DNA from: Lewinellaceae bacterium
Lineage (GTDB): Bacteria > Bacteroidota > Bacteroidia > Chitinophagales > Saprospiraceae
NCBI GenBank assembly: GCA_020636325.1
Contig: JACJYC010000005.1
Coordinates: 124,001 to 188,000, forward strand
Direction: 5' to 3'
DNA length: 64,000 nt
The translations under genes were made by a program, and so were the position numbers. Below are positions 9,326 through 18,130 of this stretch, piece after piece (within the stretch, counting starts at the first letter, position 1; each line of letters begins with the position of its first letter). The notes below the pieces were generated by a model, which made no database searches, was not told the origin of the DNA, and saw nothing but the letters and a program-made list of their open reading frames with translations.

Positions 9326-9957
9326 GATTCCCCGCTTTCCGGCTTTTTGGTAAACCACAATTTCAAATTAGCCATTGCCTTCAGGAAGGCTTTATCATTA
9401 CAATCCCGAAACGAGGCGTTTTCCGAAATATATTTATAAATAGAGGCTGAGCGTGCTTTTTTAGTTTTCCTTAAAACTGCTTCAACAGCTTCTTTTGGTC
9501 TACCTGGTTTTTCTTCACCAGTTGAAATCCACCCATTTTCCCTTAGCCAGGTGTAAAGTGTGATCGATTCATTCCAGTTAAAGGCAGAGGTAACTCTCGG
9601 AGAATCTATCCATATCCAATTTTCGACCTCAGGTTGGATCGCAAGTGCACAAACCTGACCATCTGTCCAGCCATTCTTTAAAAGGTTTGTTTCGACAATA
9701 TGCTCAATCTCTTCTTTTGTCTTATGCTCTTGTCCGCAGCCTTCGAAGTCAAAAACAACCATAGCATGCTGATATTGGTTGCAGAATGGTCTCAAAAACG
9801 CTGCACTCCCGGTAAAACAACCCGAATCTCTATAAGGATGCCTTTTGATATCAAAATTGAACGGTCGGGTGCCAAAAACATGAGTTAACCTTGGCAATAA
9901 CCCTTGAAAAACATTTTCAATATCCAAATCTGCTACCAAAATTATTAGATCCTTCAT
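9322..9957 (-). CDS. TOPRIM-like (DUF4276-like) partner of the adjacent AAA ATPase
   Basis: A 211-residue protein starting MKDLIILVADLDIENVFQGL. The ATG at 9957 is chosen because it overlaps the ATPase stop codon as ATGA. Acidic motifs suit a TOPRIM-type metal site: VADLDIE in the first strand, VVFDFEGCG in a later strand and IQPEVENWIW after it. Similar small proteins are encoded beside OLD-like AAA ATPases in RloA/RloB-, PARIS- and AbiL-type anti-phage pairs, where this subunit is the nuclease effector. Family and function are inferred from motifs and context. The gene is AT-rich compared with flanking genes, consistent with acquisition by transfer. Confidence 0.65.
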   Translation of the reverse strand: MKDLIILVADLDIENVFQGLLPRLTHVFGTRPFNFDIKRHPYRDSGCFTGSAAFLRPFCNQYQHAMVVFDFEGCGQEHKTKEEIEHIVETNLLKNGWTDGQVCALAIQPEVENWIWIDSPRVTSAFNWNESITLYTWLRENGWISTGEEKPGRPKEAVEAVLRKTKKARSASIYKYISENASFRDCNDKAFLKAMANLKLWFTKKPESGES

Positions 9958-11228
9958 GACAACACCCCCCCAGCAAATAAAACACTTAAATTCGTTTCGC
10001 CTTGCCATCCCTTAAGCATTGGGTGATCTACTCCTTTAACGATATCCGTTACACCTTGGCGCGTTTTTCCAAAGCAAAGAACATCATTAAGGTTGACCAT
10101 GCTAAGAATGATTGGGGAATGGGAAGCAAGAAGTATTTGTCCATTATATACTGATGAGAGTGATTGAAATACCGTTTCGATTGCCTTAGGATGGATCCCA
10201 TTTTCTGGCTCTTCAATCAAATATACTCCTTCAAAATCCGGTAAATACGCCGGCAAAGTAAGCGCCAATAACCTTAATGTGCCGTCCGAAATCAACCAAC
10301 TTGGAATTTCCATTTCATTATTATATCGTATTTTCAAATATCTGTGTTTATCATCAGGACGCTCAACAGTTAAAATTTCCTGAACATCCGGCAAAGCCGT
10401 TCTAATATGTTCTATCCAATTTCTATAAGCATTAAGATCCCGTTTCTTCAAATCCTCAATAACCCACGGCAAGTTGGATCCATCTGTCTTAAATTGGCGA
10501 GATTGCCCCGGAGGACTAGCCCTCCGGATATTCAAACTGTCAAGAATGAAGAGCTGAACTCCTTCATTGAGAAAATCTTTAAGCCAAGATGATACTGGAA
10601 ACTTAGTAACATCAGCAGGTAGGTTTCCCAACGCTGATTTTTTTATACCCAATTTGAAAGAAGGAATCCACCCACCACTGTTATCCTTTCTGGTTTCAGG
10701 ATAAAAATTATCATTCCCACCCTCCTGTTTTTTGATTATTAATTTATACTGTTTGGCTGGGTAATTAATATTTATTAACTTATGGTCACCTTCAAAATAT
10801 TCCGGAAATTCAATCCTCAATGTACCATTTTGGTTTTTTACTACTTCATTACTATTAAGCAATATCACTCTCTCCTCATGTATTGCATGTTCATTTGTTT
10901 CTTTCTTCAATCCCAGTCTAACTTCATACCTAATTCGGTCGTATATATTGTTTGGCAATTGATCCGCCAAAAATTCAGGTATCTCTAATTCAATAGCCAA
11001 TTCAATATCTCCTCCCTTACCAGCAAAAGTTAAATCCAAATAGTTTTGAGTCCGTTGCGTAATTGCAAAATCAATACCATTCATCACTAGATCAGCAATG
11101 AAGCTAATTACATCCAGAAAGGTCGTTTTACCGCTGGCATTGGCGCCAACTAGTACATGAAAATCACTTAAAGGTTGCGAAATGTATTTAAGCCCCCTGA
11201 AATTTTTAGTTTCAATCAATCTTATCAT
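9954..11228 (-). CDS. AAA family ATPase (OLD/RecF-like, AAA_21 type)
   Basis: A 424-residue ABC/OLD-type ATPase without its own TOPRIM domain. Walker A is VGANASGKTTF near residue 32, the signature-like region is SWLISDGTLRLLALTLPAYL, Walker B is GVYLIEEPENGIHPKA, and the H-loop is LLASHSPIILSMV. A central insertion (about 90-230) carries little recognisable sequence. In known two-gene systems the ATPase senses infection and controls a nuclease partner. The next gene overlaps by ATGA. Composition is strongly AT-rich (15 G/C in the 60 bases at 10741), unlike the chromosomal background. A palindromic repeat lies 117 bases upstream. Confidence 0.88.
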   Translation of the reverse strand: MIRLIETKNFRGLKYISQPLSDFHVLVGANASGKTTFLDVISFIADLVMNGIDFAITQRTQNYLDLTFAGKGGDIELAIELEIPEFLADQLPNNIYDRIRYEVRLGLKKETNEHAIHEERVILLNSNEVVKNQNGTLRIEFPEYFEGDHKLININYPAKQYKLIIKKQEGGNDNFYPETRKDNSGGWIPSFKLGIKKSALGNLPADVTKFPVSSWLKDFLNEGVQLFILDSLNIRRASPPGQSRQFKTDGSNLPWVIEDLKKRDLNAYRNWIEHIRTALPDVQEILTVERPDDKHRYLKIRYNNEMEIPSWLISDGTLRLLALTLPAYLPDFEGVYLIEEPENGIHPKAIETVFQSLSSVYNGQILLASHSPIILSMVNLNDVLCFGKTRQGVTDIVKGVDHPMLKGWQGETNLSVLFAGGVLS

Positions 11229-11550
11229 ACCCGTAAAATTAGCACAATTTCATGGTAACAGGTATGCCAAAAACATCGGATATTTTTTAACATTTGGCTA
11301 AATGGGTAGCAGGGTATATAAAAGCAACTCTTTTATCTCCACCCAGTGGCGAGAAATTTGGATGCCACACAAGTTTCGCGCCACTAGCAACTAAAATATC
11401 GATGGAACTTTAGTCAATCCTGCAGCAAACGTTCCCCAGTAAAAGCGTACTGTCCCCACATCGGCAGAGGTTGGAGCCGGACGGCCTGAACATCCCGGAA
11501 AAAGCGGCATCCGGATCTCAAAGGCAATACGGTTTTTGCGGATTTAGGCT
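11229..11550. other. 322-bp intergenic region between the ATPase module and the dioxygenase gene
   Basis: No credible gene on either strand. The left part (11229-11340) is AT-rich and should contain the ATPase promoter; the middle holds a palindromic repeat (11345-11385). The right part returns to chromosomal composition and precedes the 3' end of the dioxygenase-like gene. No tRNA, transposase remnant or att-like direct repeat was found. Confidence 0.6.
11345..11385. repeat. Palindromic repeat, copy 1
   Basis: The left arm AGTGGCGAGAAATTTG pairs with the right arm CAAGTTTCGCGCCACT (14 of 16 positions) around a 9-base loop, GATGCCACA. A second copy of the same element lies at 37815-37854, next to the window's other AT-rich gene block. 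Confidence 0.85.
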
Positions 11551-12222
11551 TCAATGCTGCGGATAATCCGGCACGTTCAGGCCCAGAATGATGTCCCGTT
11601 CGGCAATCTGCAGGTCGCCGGAAGTCCTCACCTTCATGATACCGTTTCCACCCCGGTTTTCCATTTTTCTCCGGATTTCGGTTGTCAGCAGCGGGTCATC
11701 ATCGAATACCCATTCGTCGATATAGTATTCATTTTCGATATCTGGCTCCTTGATGACGGGGTGAATATGCGCCTGGGCTTGCCGGTTGGGATACGGCGCC
11801 GGACGGATGGTATAAATAGCGTACCGGCCGTCAGCGCCCGTTTTGACCCAACCGCGGATATGGCCGTGCCGTTTGGCTTTTTCGGGCATCCCGGGGCCGG
11901 GTGAATAGTAGCCGTTGTTGTCGGTATGGTAGTAGTAGAGGATCACGTCCGGCGCCGGTGTTTTCCCGTCTCGTTTGTATACGGTACCCCGGACCAGGAG
12001 CTTCTGCCCGGGTTCAGCCCAGCCTACGCTGGTGTCCAAGGCAGCCATCGTCGCGGGCATGCCGGCGTAGATCAGTTCGCAGCCCTCGCAGTAGCCGCCT
12101 ACGGGTTGGTTGGCGGCGGTTTTTTCCGCCTCGGCGGGTTGTTGGTTGCCGGATTGTCCTTTGCAGGCGGTAAAGACCAGGATGGTAACGGCAAACCAGC
12201 CTGTTTTCAAAATGCATTTCAT
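11551..12222 (-). CDS. Intradiol ring-cleavage dioxygenase-like lipoprotein
   Basis: A 223-residue lipoprotein (lipobox VFTAC) with the beta-sandwich of protocatechuate/catechol dioxygenases. Diagnostic pieces are YYYHTDNNGYYS, GHIRGWVKTGADGRYAIYTI, RPAPYPNRQAQAHIHP. The Tyr residues of the NGYYS and PAPYP segments and the two His of HIH match the four ligands of the catalytic Fe(III), so activity is plausible. Secreted homologues in Bacteroidota have unknown substrates; lignin- or phenol-related aromatics are a guess. It lies 25 bases downstream of the duplicated-domain lipoprotein gene and is probably in the same operon. Confidence 0.85.
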   Translation of the reverse strand: MKCILKTGWFAVTILVFTACKGQSGNQQPAEAEKTAANQPVGGYCEGCELIYAGMPATMAALDTSVGWAEPGQKLLVRGTVYKRDGKTPAPDVILYYYHTDNNGYYSPGPGMPEKAKRHGHIRGWVKTGADGRYAIYTIRPAPYPNRQAQAHIHPVIKEPDIENEYYIDEWVFDDDPLLTTEIRRKMENRGGNGIMKVRTSGDLQIAERDIILGLNVPDYPQH

Positions 12223-12247
12223 ATCGGGTGATTTCTTTGGTGGTGGA

Positions 12248-13204
12248 CTAATTCCGCTTTCGGTCCAGGGTAAAGCTGAAGTCCCCGTCGCCGGTCATCA
12301 ACCGGTCGTCCTTATCCAGAAAAAACAGGACGTTATCGTCGCCGACCAGAAATGACATGGACAGATCCGGTTTGTCGGGGTCCAGCCGGCAGATCAGGGC
12401 ATTTTCATTGCGCCCGCTGCCGCTGACCAGGTCCCAGGCCCCTTCGACGGGCACTGCCCGGTGATAAATGGTGATCAGCTTGTAGGTGGTCGGTGCGCCG
12501 GTCGCCGGATCCCGGTAAAGGATCAGGCGCCATTTCAGTTTATAACAATCCGCGTTGCCGGGTATATGGTTCATTTCCGCAACTCCGGGGCAGGGCGTCC
12601 TGCCGTCGAAAGTGACCTCTGCGGCTTTTTCTTCCTTTAAAAAGGAAAGATCCCCGGGAACGGGTAAGGTTGCACCCGGGTCAACCGGATTTTTGCGGTT
12701 CAGGGTATAACTCCAGCCCCCGTTGCCGATCATCAGGTGATGGTCGGGGGTCAGAATTTGGAAAAGGTTTTCATTGATCTTCAGCAGGGAAAGGTCCGGG
12801 TGGTTTTGTTTGCCGGTCAGGCGATAAATCTCTTTTCCCGACACTCCGGCGACTTCCCATTTTCCCGACATGGAAAGGGGTTGGCCGCCGCCCTTGAATC
12901 CCGGCGATCCCTGAAGACTTTCTCCAAAGAGGATCTTCAGATCAAAATCTCCCTTGCCGCTGCCGGGCGGCTGCAGGGTCAGGTCCCAGCGAATAAAATC
13001 CACGGGCGTTTCCGCGGGGATCCCCAGCATGGCCTTGACCTGCGGATCACCTGGGGTGCTGGCCGTAAACATTATTGGGTTTGACTCCCCCGGTGTGCCG
13101 GACTGATCTTCCAGGTGGGTGATTGGTCCCGATTCCCGGGCATGATCCGGGCAACCGAATAGAGAAACGAGCAGAGGGATGGTAAGAACCTTGAGTGCAG
13201 TCAT
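12248..13204 (-). CDS. Hypothetical lipoprotein with an internal duplication
   Basis: A 318-residue lipoprotein (LLVSLFGC lipobox). It contains two copies of a ~115-residue beta-rich module. The repeat ends align as LSLLKINENLFQILTPDHHL then MIGNGGWSYTLNRKNP in the first, and LSMSFLVGDDNVLFFLDKDD then RLMTGDGDFSFTLDRKRN in the second. Each copy also has a conserved GKWEVAGVSGKEIYRL or GAWDLVSGSGRNENAL segment. The pattern recalls lipocalin/NlpE-like barrels, but I cannot name a family. It is followed 25 bases on by the dioxygenase-like gene. Confidence 0.65.
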   Translation of the reverse strand: MTALKVLTIPLLVSLFGCPDHARESGPITHLEDQSGTPGESNPIMFTASTPGDPQVKAMLGIPAETPVDFIRWDLTLQPPGSGKGDFDLKILFGESLQGSPGFKGGGQPLSMSGKWEVAGVSGKEIYRLTGKQNHPDLSLLKINENLFQILTPDHHLMIGNGGWSYTLNRKNPVDPGATLPVPGDLSFLKEEKAAEVTFDGRTPCPGVAEMNHIPGNADCYKLKWRLILYRDPATGAPTTYKLITIYHRAVPVEGAWDLVSGSGRNENALICRLDPDKPDLSMSFLVGDDNVLFFLDKDDRLMTGDGDFSFTLDRKRN

Positions 13205-13320
13205 ATGGCAATATTTTATCCGAACGGCATTTCATCCCTTAATATACCGTCATTGCGGGGATATTGTCCTGAAAAGTAGATCAACCGACGTCAACGGATG
13301 AGCAACTACCGGATCGGCGG

Positions 13321-14208
13321 TCAGCAATGCATCAACCCGCAATCCTCCTTTTTGTCCTCAACCTCGATCGTCGCATGGTGGATATGAAAATTGTCGCAGA
13401 TCGCCCGAATGCTGGATTTAAGGGCGATGGGATCGCAACGGCCTATTTCAGGGTCGACAACGGCGTGCAGCGACAATACATGGGAATCGCCGTCGAGGCT
13501 CCAGAGATGAAAATCGTGGAGGGAAGCCACCGGTCCCAGGGCTGAGATCTCCGCCTTCAGGCCATCGACATCCATGCCTTTGGGGGTCCCCTGCAGCAGG
13601 ATGCGGAATGTGCCGCTCAGGTTCCTGGCGGCATTGTACAGGACCCAACCGCTGATGGCCAGCGACAGGATCGGGTCGAGCACCGGCCAGTCGGCAAATT
13701 TCATCACGACGCTGCCGGTCAATACGGCGATCCAACCCAGCACATCTTCCATAAGGTGCAGATAAACCGCCCGTTCATTAAAACTCCTTCCTCTTTTCAG
13801 GCGGAATACCGCAAGGCCGTTCACGGCAATTCCGGCAACAGCCAGCACCAACATACCGGTCGTATCCACCGGCTGGGGCGCCACAATACGCTGCACGCCT
13901 TCCAGGATCACAAAACAGGAACCGCCGATCAGGACAGCTGAGATCAACACGGCGCCCAGCAGGGAAAAGCGCTTGTAACCGTAAGTGAAATCTGCGTCCC
14001 GTTTCTTTTTGGAAAGGCCTTGCAGGTACCAGGTAACGCCCAGCGACAAGCTGTCGCCGAAATCGTGCAGCGCATCAGAGAGGATAGCGATGCTGTTGGT
14101 AAAAAAGCCGCCGATGAGTTCGACGACGGCAAAGGCCAGGTTCAGAAAAAAAGCAAGCCGGATATTTTTTCCGGAATCCGGGTGATGGTGGTGATGATGG
14201 TGATGCAT
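13321..14208 (-). CDS. Cation diffusion facilitator (CzcD/ZitB-type metal exporter)
   Basis: A ~295-residue inner-membrane divalent-metal/proton antiporter, probably for zinc. It starts at the ATG at 14208 with eight consecutive native His codons (MHHHHHHHHPDSGKN), a metal-sensing or buffering tail; upstream codons of the open frame derive from an interspersed repeat and are rejected. The transport site is visible as SIAILSDALHDFGDSL in helix 2 (HxxxD) and HLMEDVLGWIAVL in helix 5. The C-terminal cytoplasmic ferredoxin-like domain follows (DGLKAEISALGPVASLHDFHLWSLDGD). The neighbouring upstream gene on the same strand is a Fur-family regulator, suggesting metal-dependent control. Confidence 0.93.
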   Translation of the reverse strand: MHHHHHHHHPDSGKNIRLAFFLNLAFAVVELIGGFFTNSIAILSDALHDFGDSLSLGVTWYLQGLSKKKRDADFTYGYKRFSLLGAVLISAVLIGGSCFVILEGVQRIVAPQPVDTTGMLVLAVAGIAVNGLAVFRLKRGRSFNERAVYLHLMEDVLGWIAVLTGSVVMKFADWPVLDPILSLAISGWVLYNAARNLSGTFRILLQGTPKGMDVDGLKAEISALGPVASLHDFHLWSLDGDSHVLSLHAVVDPEIGRCDPIALKSSIRAICDNFHIHHATIEVEDKKEDCGLMHC

Positions 14209-14217
14209 AATTATTAT

Positions 14218-14286
14218 TGAGGAACTGAGCCTGCCTGCGTGCCGTCGCCATAAGCTTTGGCCGCCGGAGACCGGCAAGGCAGGGAA
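14218..14286 (-). repeat. 69-bp interspersed repeat, copy 1
   Basis: Read on the minus strand this begins TTCCCTGCCTTGCCGGTCTC and ends with GCAGGCAGGCTCAGTTCCTC. It matches 56094-56162 (plus strand) at all but about four positions. It contains the imperfect palindrome CCGGTCTCCGG. It lies just upstream of the CDF start codon. Confidence 0.88.
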
Positions 14287-14425
14287 CCGAACAAACAGTA
14301 AATTGAGTCGAATGTTCCGATTGAACCAATCGGGGAACTGCATGTCCCAAAAAAATCGGTAGATCGATTGCTTTGGAGATGCCCGGTAAAGGTAGGACCT
14401 TTGACGATGCAACCCGGTTGCAAAG

Positions 14426-14839
14426 TCAACCGGCGCATTCGTCGCACCGGCCCTTCAGGATCAGATTCACTTCGTGAAGGTCAAAACCTTCAGGCAGGTC
14501 AAAACGCGGCATTTTAGCTTGAGAAAGGCAAATCGTTTTTGCGCAACCCGTGCAGAAGAAGTGGGGATGGACGTCGAAATGGCCTTCTTCGGAACAGTTT
14601 TCCCGGCACAACAGGTAGACCGTGGTGCCGCCGACATTGACGCCGTGGATCAGGCCTTTTTTCTCGAACGTTTTGAGGGTGCGGTAGAGGGTGGCTTTGT
14701 CGGAGCGATAGAATTCCCGCTCCAGTTGCCCAAGGCTGGCTGCCGTCCGGTTGTCCAACAGGTATTCCAGCACCAGGAGCCGCATGGCGGTCGGATGGAT
14801 CCCGTGTTGAGCCAGGTGTTTTTCCGATGAATGTTTCAT
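14426..14839 (-). CDS. Fur-family metalloregulator (Fur/Zur-like)
   Basis: A 137-residue dimeric winged-helix repressor. The DNA-binding domain spans MRLLVLEYLLDNRTAASLGQ to KATLYRTLKTFEKKGLIH. The metal-binding half has HFDVHPHFFCTGCAKTICL and the C-terminal RCDEC, giving the two CxxC pairs of the structural zinc site, plus His residues for the sensory site. The ATG at 14839 (MKHSSEKHLAQHG) is preferred over a start nine codons upstream by family alignment. Its position between an iron-dependent alcohol dehydrogenase and a zinc-type CDF exporter suggests control of metal homeostasis; zinc is more likely than iron, by inference from the exporter. Confidence 0.9.
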   Translation of the reverse strand: MKHSSEKHLAQHGIHPTAMRLLVLEYLLDNRTAASLGQLEREFYRSDKATLYRTLKTFEKKGLIHGVNVGGTTVYLLCRENCSEEGHFDVHPHFFCTGCAKTICLSQAKMPRFDLPEGFDLHEVNLILKGRCDECAG

Positions 14840-14849
14840 GATCTTCCGG

Positions 14850-16010
14850 TCAGTACGCCATTTCAACGATCCTGGCCGCCACCTCCGGCGTGATGTCCTT
14901 GTGTTCGCCGAGGTGGGTCATGCCGTGGCTGACCAGCGCATCTGCCACGGTTTGCGCAAACCCCGGGTATTGATCGGTATACTCGCTCAACCGGGTATCG
15001 ATCCCGAGGGAATGGAAAAAGGATTCGGTCCGGTCGATGGCCTGGCGGGCTTTTTCTTCCACCGTACCCGCATGGATGTCCAATACCCTTTCTGCGTATT
15101 GGGCCAGTTTTTCTTTTTTCTTTTCAAACTGGTGGGTATAAGCGCTGGGCAGGATCACGGCCAGGGTCCGGGCGTGATCAATGCCGAAATGGGCGGTCAG
15201 TTCGTGCGCGATCATATGAACGCTCCAGTCGGTGGGCACCCCTTTCTGGATATAGCCGTTGAGGGCCATGGTGCACGACCACATGAAATTGGCGGCCGCC
15301 GCATAATCCGATGGGTCGGCCATGATCCGCGGGGCCACTTCCATCAGGGTTTTGAGGATTCCCTCCGAGATCCGGTCCTGCAGCCAGGCGTCGGCCGGAT
15401 AGGTCATGTATTGTTCCATCACATGGGTAAACGCGTCTACGATCCCGTTGGCGATCTGCCGGGGCGGCAGGCTGCGCACCACCGAAGGGTCGCAGATGGA
15501 AAATTGCGGGAACAGGCCGGGGCCGCCCATCGAGAGTTTCTCCCGGGTTTCCGAGCGGTTCACCACGGCGCCGCTGTTCATTTCGCTTCCGGTGGCGGGC
15601 AGGGTGAGGACCGCCCCGAACGGCAACCCGACATGGGTGCGGATCTTCTTTGCCAGGATTTCCCAGGGGTCGTAGCCCTCGTATAAGGCCGCTGACGACA
15701 GGAATTTGACCCCGTCGATCACCGAGCCGCCGCCGACCGCCAGCATGAAACCGATCTTTTCCCGTTTGATCACCTCCAGGGCGCGCATCAGCGTGGTGTA
15801 CTCCGGGTTGGGTTCGATGCCGCCGAACTCGGTCACCTCAAATCCGGCGAGCGCCTCCATGACCTGATCGTAGATCCCGTTTTTCTTGATGCTGCCGCCG
15901 CCGTACAGCATCAGGATTTTCCGATCTTTCGGGACCAGCGCGGATAATTTCCGGATCTCGCCCTGGCCGAAAACGATTTTGGTGGGCACGTACAGTTCGA
16001 AATTTCTCAT
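14850..16010 (-). CDS. Iron-containing alcohol dehydrogenase (YqhD/BDH-like)
   Basis: A 386-residue group III alcohol dehydrogenase that reduces aldehydes with NADPH in the cytoplasm. The start MRNFELYVPTKIVFGQG is classic for the YqhD/butanol dehydrogenase branch. The dinucleotide-binding GGGSVIDGVKFLSSA and the metal-binding HELTAHFGIDHARTLAVILP are both intact. Twelve further upstream codons lack family similarity, so the ATG at 16010 was chosen. It ends 10 bases before the fur-like start and may be co-transcribed. Confidence 0.93.
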   Translation of the reverse strand: MRNFELYVPTKIVFGQGEIRKLSALVPKDRKILMLYGGGSIKKNGIYDQVMEALAGFEVTEFGGIEPNPEYTTLMRALEVIKREKIGFMLAVGGGSVIDGVKFLSSAALYEGYDPWEILAKKIRTHVGLPFGAVLTLPATGSEMNSGAVVNRSETREKLSMGGPGLFPQFSICDPSVVRSLPPRQIANGIVDAFTHVMEQYMTYPADAWLQDRISEGILKTLMEVAPRIMADPSDYAAAANFMWSCTMALNGYIQKGVPTDWSVHMIAHELTAHFGIDHARTLAVILPSAYTHQFEKKKEKLAQYAERVLDIHAGTVEEKARQAIDRTESFFHSLGIDTRLSEYTDQYPGFAQTVADALVSHGMTHLGEHKDITPEVAARIVEMAY

Positions 16011-16095
16011 ATGGGTCGCAATTGAAGTCTTCAGGTCATAGAACAAGACCGGAACGGGAAAGTTTGAGCTGACGATCGCTGTATTGGAGGAGTTC

Positions 16096-16938
16096 CTATC
16101 TGGAAAAAAAATCTTCGACTTGTTGCCGCCAATCTGTGCCGGATTCCAACGGCCGGTCGGGAGGAATGCCGTCGACTTCGTACTTCAGGTATCTTCTGAA
16201 CAGGGTCGCAGGCAAGTAAAATTTCAACCCGCAGTTCGGCGTGACCAACGATGCAACATTGCCGTAACCCAAAGCACCGAAGGAGTTCTCACCAAAAGTG
16301 GTGACTCCTTTTTTACCGGCCAGCTCAAGAACAAAATGCTCGCAGGCGCTTGCACAATACCTGTCATATATCAGGGCTATCCGGGCCGGCGCGTTTTTTC
16401 TCTTTTTGAGAAATTTGGTCAGCTGGAGGTACATCCTTGGCCCTCCGCCCGTATTACCGGTCAAATCCACCACCAGGTTCGGGCGGGTTTGCAATTGCGG
16501 GATAATGCTGTCGTAAAAACTGTCGATTTCCTTCCAGTAAGTTTTGTAAAAGGTGGGGAGTTTGATGTACCAGGTATTTTCATTTATGGATTCAAGGGTC
16601 ATATCCCTGGTCAGGTTTCGCTCGGATTTATCAGGTCGGCCGTTATCGACAAAGACCTTCATGTGTTTATCCCTGAAGAAGGACAAATAATCGCCGATAT
16701 AACTTGCACAATTCTCCCTGTCAGGCGTATCATTCTGTATGCGGGCGGCAGTTTCCGCCACTTTGCGGTCATAATCTTTCCGGGTTTCATTGTTGACATT
16801 GACCTTGAACCCTGGGTGTTTTTGCTCGACTTTGTCTTTAACATATACAAAATCGTTCTGACAGTTGCAATCGGTTGGTTGTGCATTAGCTGCAAAGCAA
16901 CCGCCGATCAGTAACCAGCATAACAATTTCCATTTCAT
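16096..16938 (-). CDS. Secreted S41-family (tail-specific protease-like) peptidase
   Basis: A 280-residue secreted protein with signal peptide MKWKLLCWLLIGGCFAANAQ. The S41 core is present: IKLPTFY, NLVVDLTGNTGGGPRM, and IYDRYCASACEHFVLEL, where the Ser between Ala and Ala-Cys is the nucleophile position, then GENSFGALGYGN. There is no PDZ domain, so it is a minimal family member probably cleaving C-termini or peptides in the periplasm. The true start is the ATG at 16938; the open frame continues 57 codons upstream but without a signal peptide. Confidence 0.8.
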   Translation of the reverse strand: MKWKLLCWLLIGGCFAANAQPTDCNCQNDFVYVKDKVEQKHPGFKVNVNNETRKDYDRKVAETAARIQNDTPDRENCASYIGDYLSFFRDKHMKVFVDNGRPDKSERNLTRDMTLESINENTWYIKLPTFYKTYWKEIDSFYDSIIPQLQTRPNLVVDLTGNTGGGPRMYLQLTKFLKKRKNAPARIALIYDRYCASACEHFVLELAGKKGVTTFGENSFGALGYGNVASLVTPNCGLKFYLPATLFRRYLKYEVDGIPPDRPLESGTDWRQQVEDFFSR

Positions 16939-17145
16939 AAATTTACGGATTTTGGACAATGATAAGCATTTTTCAAAAAAGCGGCTCGGTCCTCCGGATT
17001 CAACTTCCGGCAAGGAAGGCACTAAGATCGAAAGCATCCGGAATAAAAAGCGAATCCCGGGATTGAATTTCAACGGGTTGACAATCCAGCACCCTGACCT
17101 GAATCGCATATCCCATAATGAAGCCTTGAGTCTAACAGAAAGGTT

Positions 17146-18042
17146 TTAATTCAGGTTCCTTCTATTTTCCTTTTCCACCAATTCATACCTGCACACTACT
17201 TTATCATTGCGCACCAGGTCAAGCCGGTTATCCTGCAACCGGATCAGCATGCCGTATTTTTTACGATTATAGACCAGCAAGGTGTTTTCGGTCCGCTCCA
17301 GGGTATAGAGTAGGCGTTGCTTCCCCCTTCGGCCGGCATAGATCTCCAGTTTCCGGCCGTCATCCGACGCTTTGATCAGGTACCAGTTGTTGAGATTAAT
17401 CCCATTTTCATCAAGGCTGAAGGCGCTTTTTCGCTTTTGAGGGATTTCATACCGGTCTTCTCCTGCTGTTACGATCTCCCGGATCTGCTTGTCTTTGGCC
17501 GGCCGGCCGGAATAGACCAGGGCCGTATCCCGGCGTTCAATGTAAAAAACCGGGCCCCGCCTGTTTCCCATGGTGATCCGGTGTCCTTCTTCTTCAATCG
17601 AATAGCAGTAATCGGCGCCGTCCTTGGGTGGGATATGACTGTTGCGGCAAAACTCACCGGCCTCGAAGGCATAGGTATTGCCCCTGCCTTTCGGCACATT
17701 GAAGATCTCCCTGAGCGTATAGGATTTTCCGGGTTCAACCGCCAGCAACCGGTCGATGCGCAGGCCGAGATTGGAGTTATAATCGAAAAAGAGCCCGTTC
17801 CCCAGGTCAAAACCCAGTTGATGATACGGATCATCCTCCGTAGTGGAAGTAGAGTCCGTCTCGGATTCATCATGCGTCTGACGGATAATGTCAATGCGCA
17901 GACCGTAGAGGTCGTAATCGGGCCGGAGGACTGGGTCCTCAAACGGCGCATTTTTCAATCCGTGCAGATTGAGCGGGCGGGAAATCGTACAGGCGGTCAG
18001 CAAAAAGACCAGAAGGAGGCCGGGTAAAAAACGGATTTTCAT
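17146..18042 (-). CDS. Hypothetical lipoprotein
   Basis: A 298-residue lipoprotein (MKIRFLPGLLLVFLLTAC). The mature part is polar and beta-rich, with stretches such as LVYSGRPAKDKQIREIVTAG and KSAFSLDENGINLNNWYLIK. It includes a short Asp/Ser/Thr-rich segment (HDESETDSTSTTEDD) likely to be a loop. I recognise no family. It is a stand-alone gene. Confidence 0.65.
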   Translation of the reverse strand: MKIRFLPGLLLVFLLTACTISRPLNLHGLKNAPFEDPVLRPDYDLYGLRIDIIRQTHDESETDSTSTTEDDPYHQLGFDLGNGLFFDYNSNLGLRIDRLLAVEPGKSYTLREIFNVPKGRGNTYAFEAGEFCRNSHIPPKDGADYCYSIEEEGHRITMGNRRGPVFYIERRDTALVYSGRPAKDKQIREIVTAGEDRYEIPQKRKSAFSLDENGINLNNWYLIKASDDGRKLEIYAGRRGKQRLLYTLERTENTLLVYNRKKYGMLIRLQDNRLDLVRNDKVVCRYELVEKENRRNLN

Positions 18043-18130
18043 ATGCTAAAGGTTATCCTTAAAATGGTTGAATCCCAATTTAAGCGATAACCAGTTCGCC
18101 TGTTCTTAAGCAAAAGTTAAATTCTGTTTT

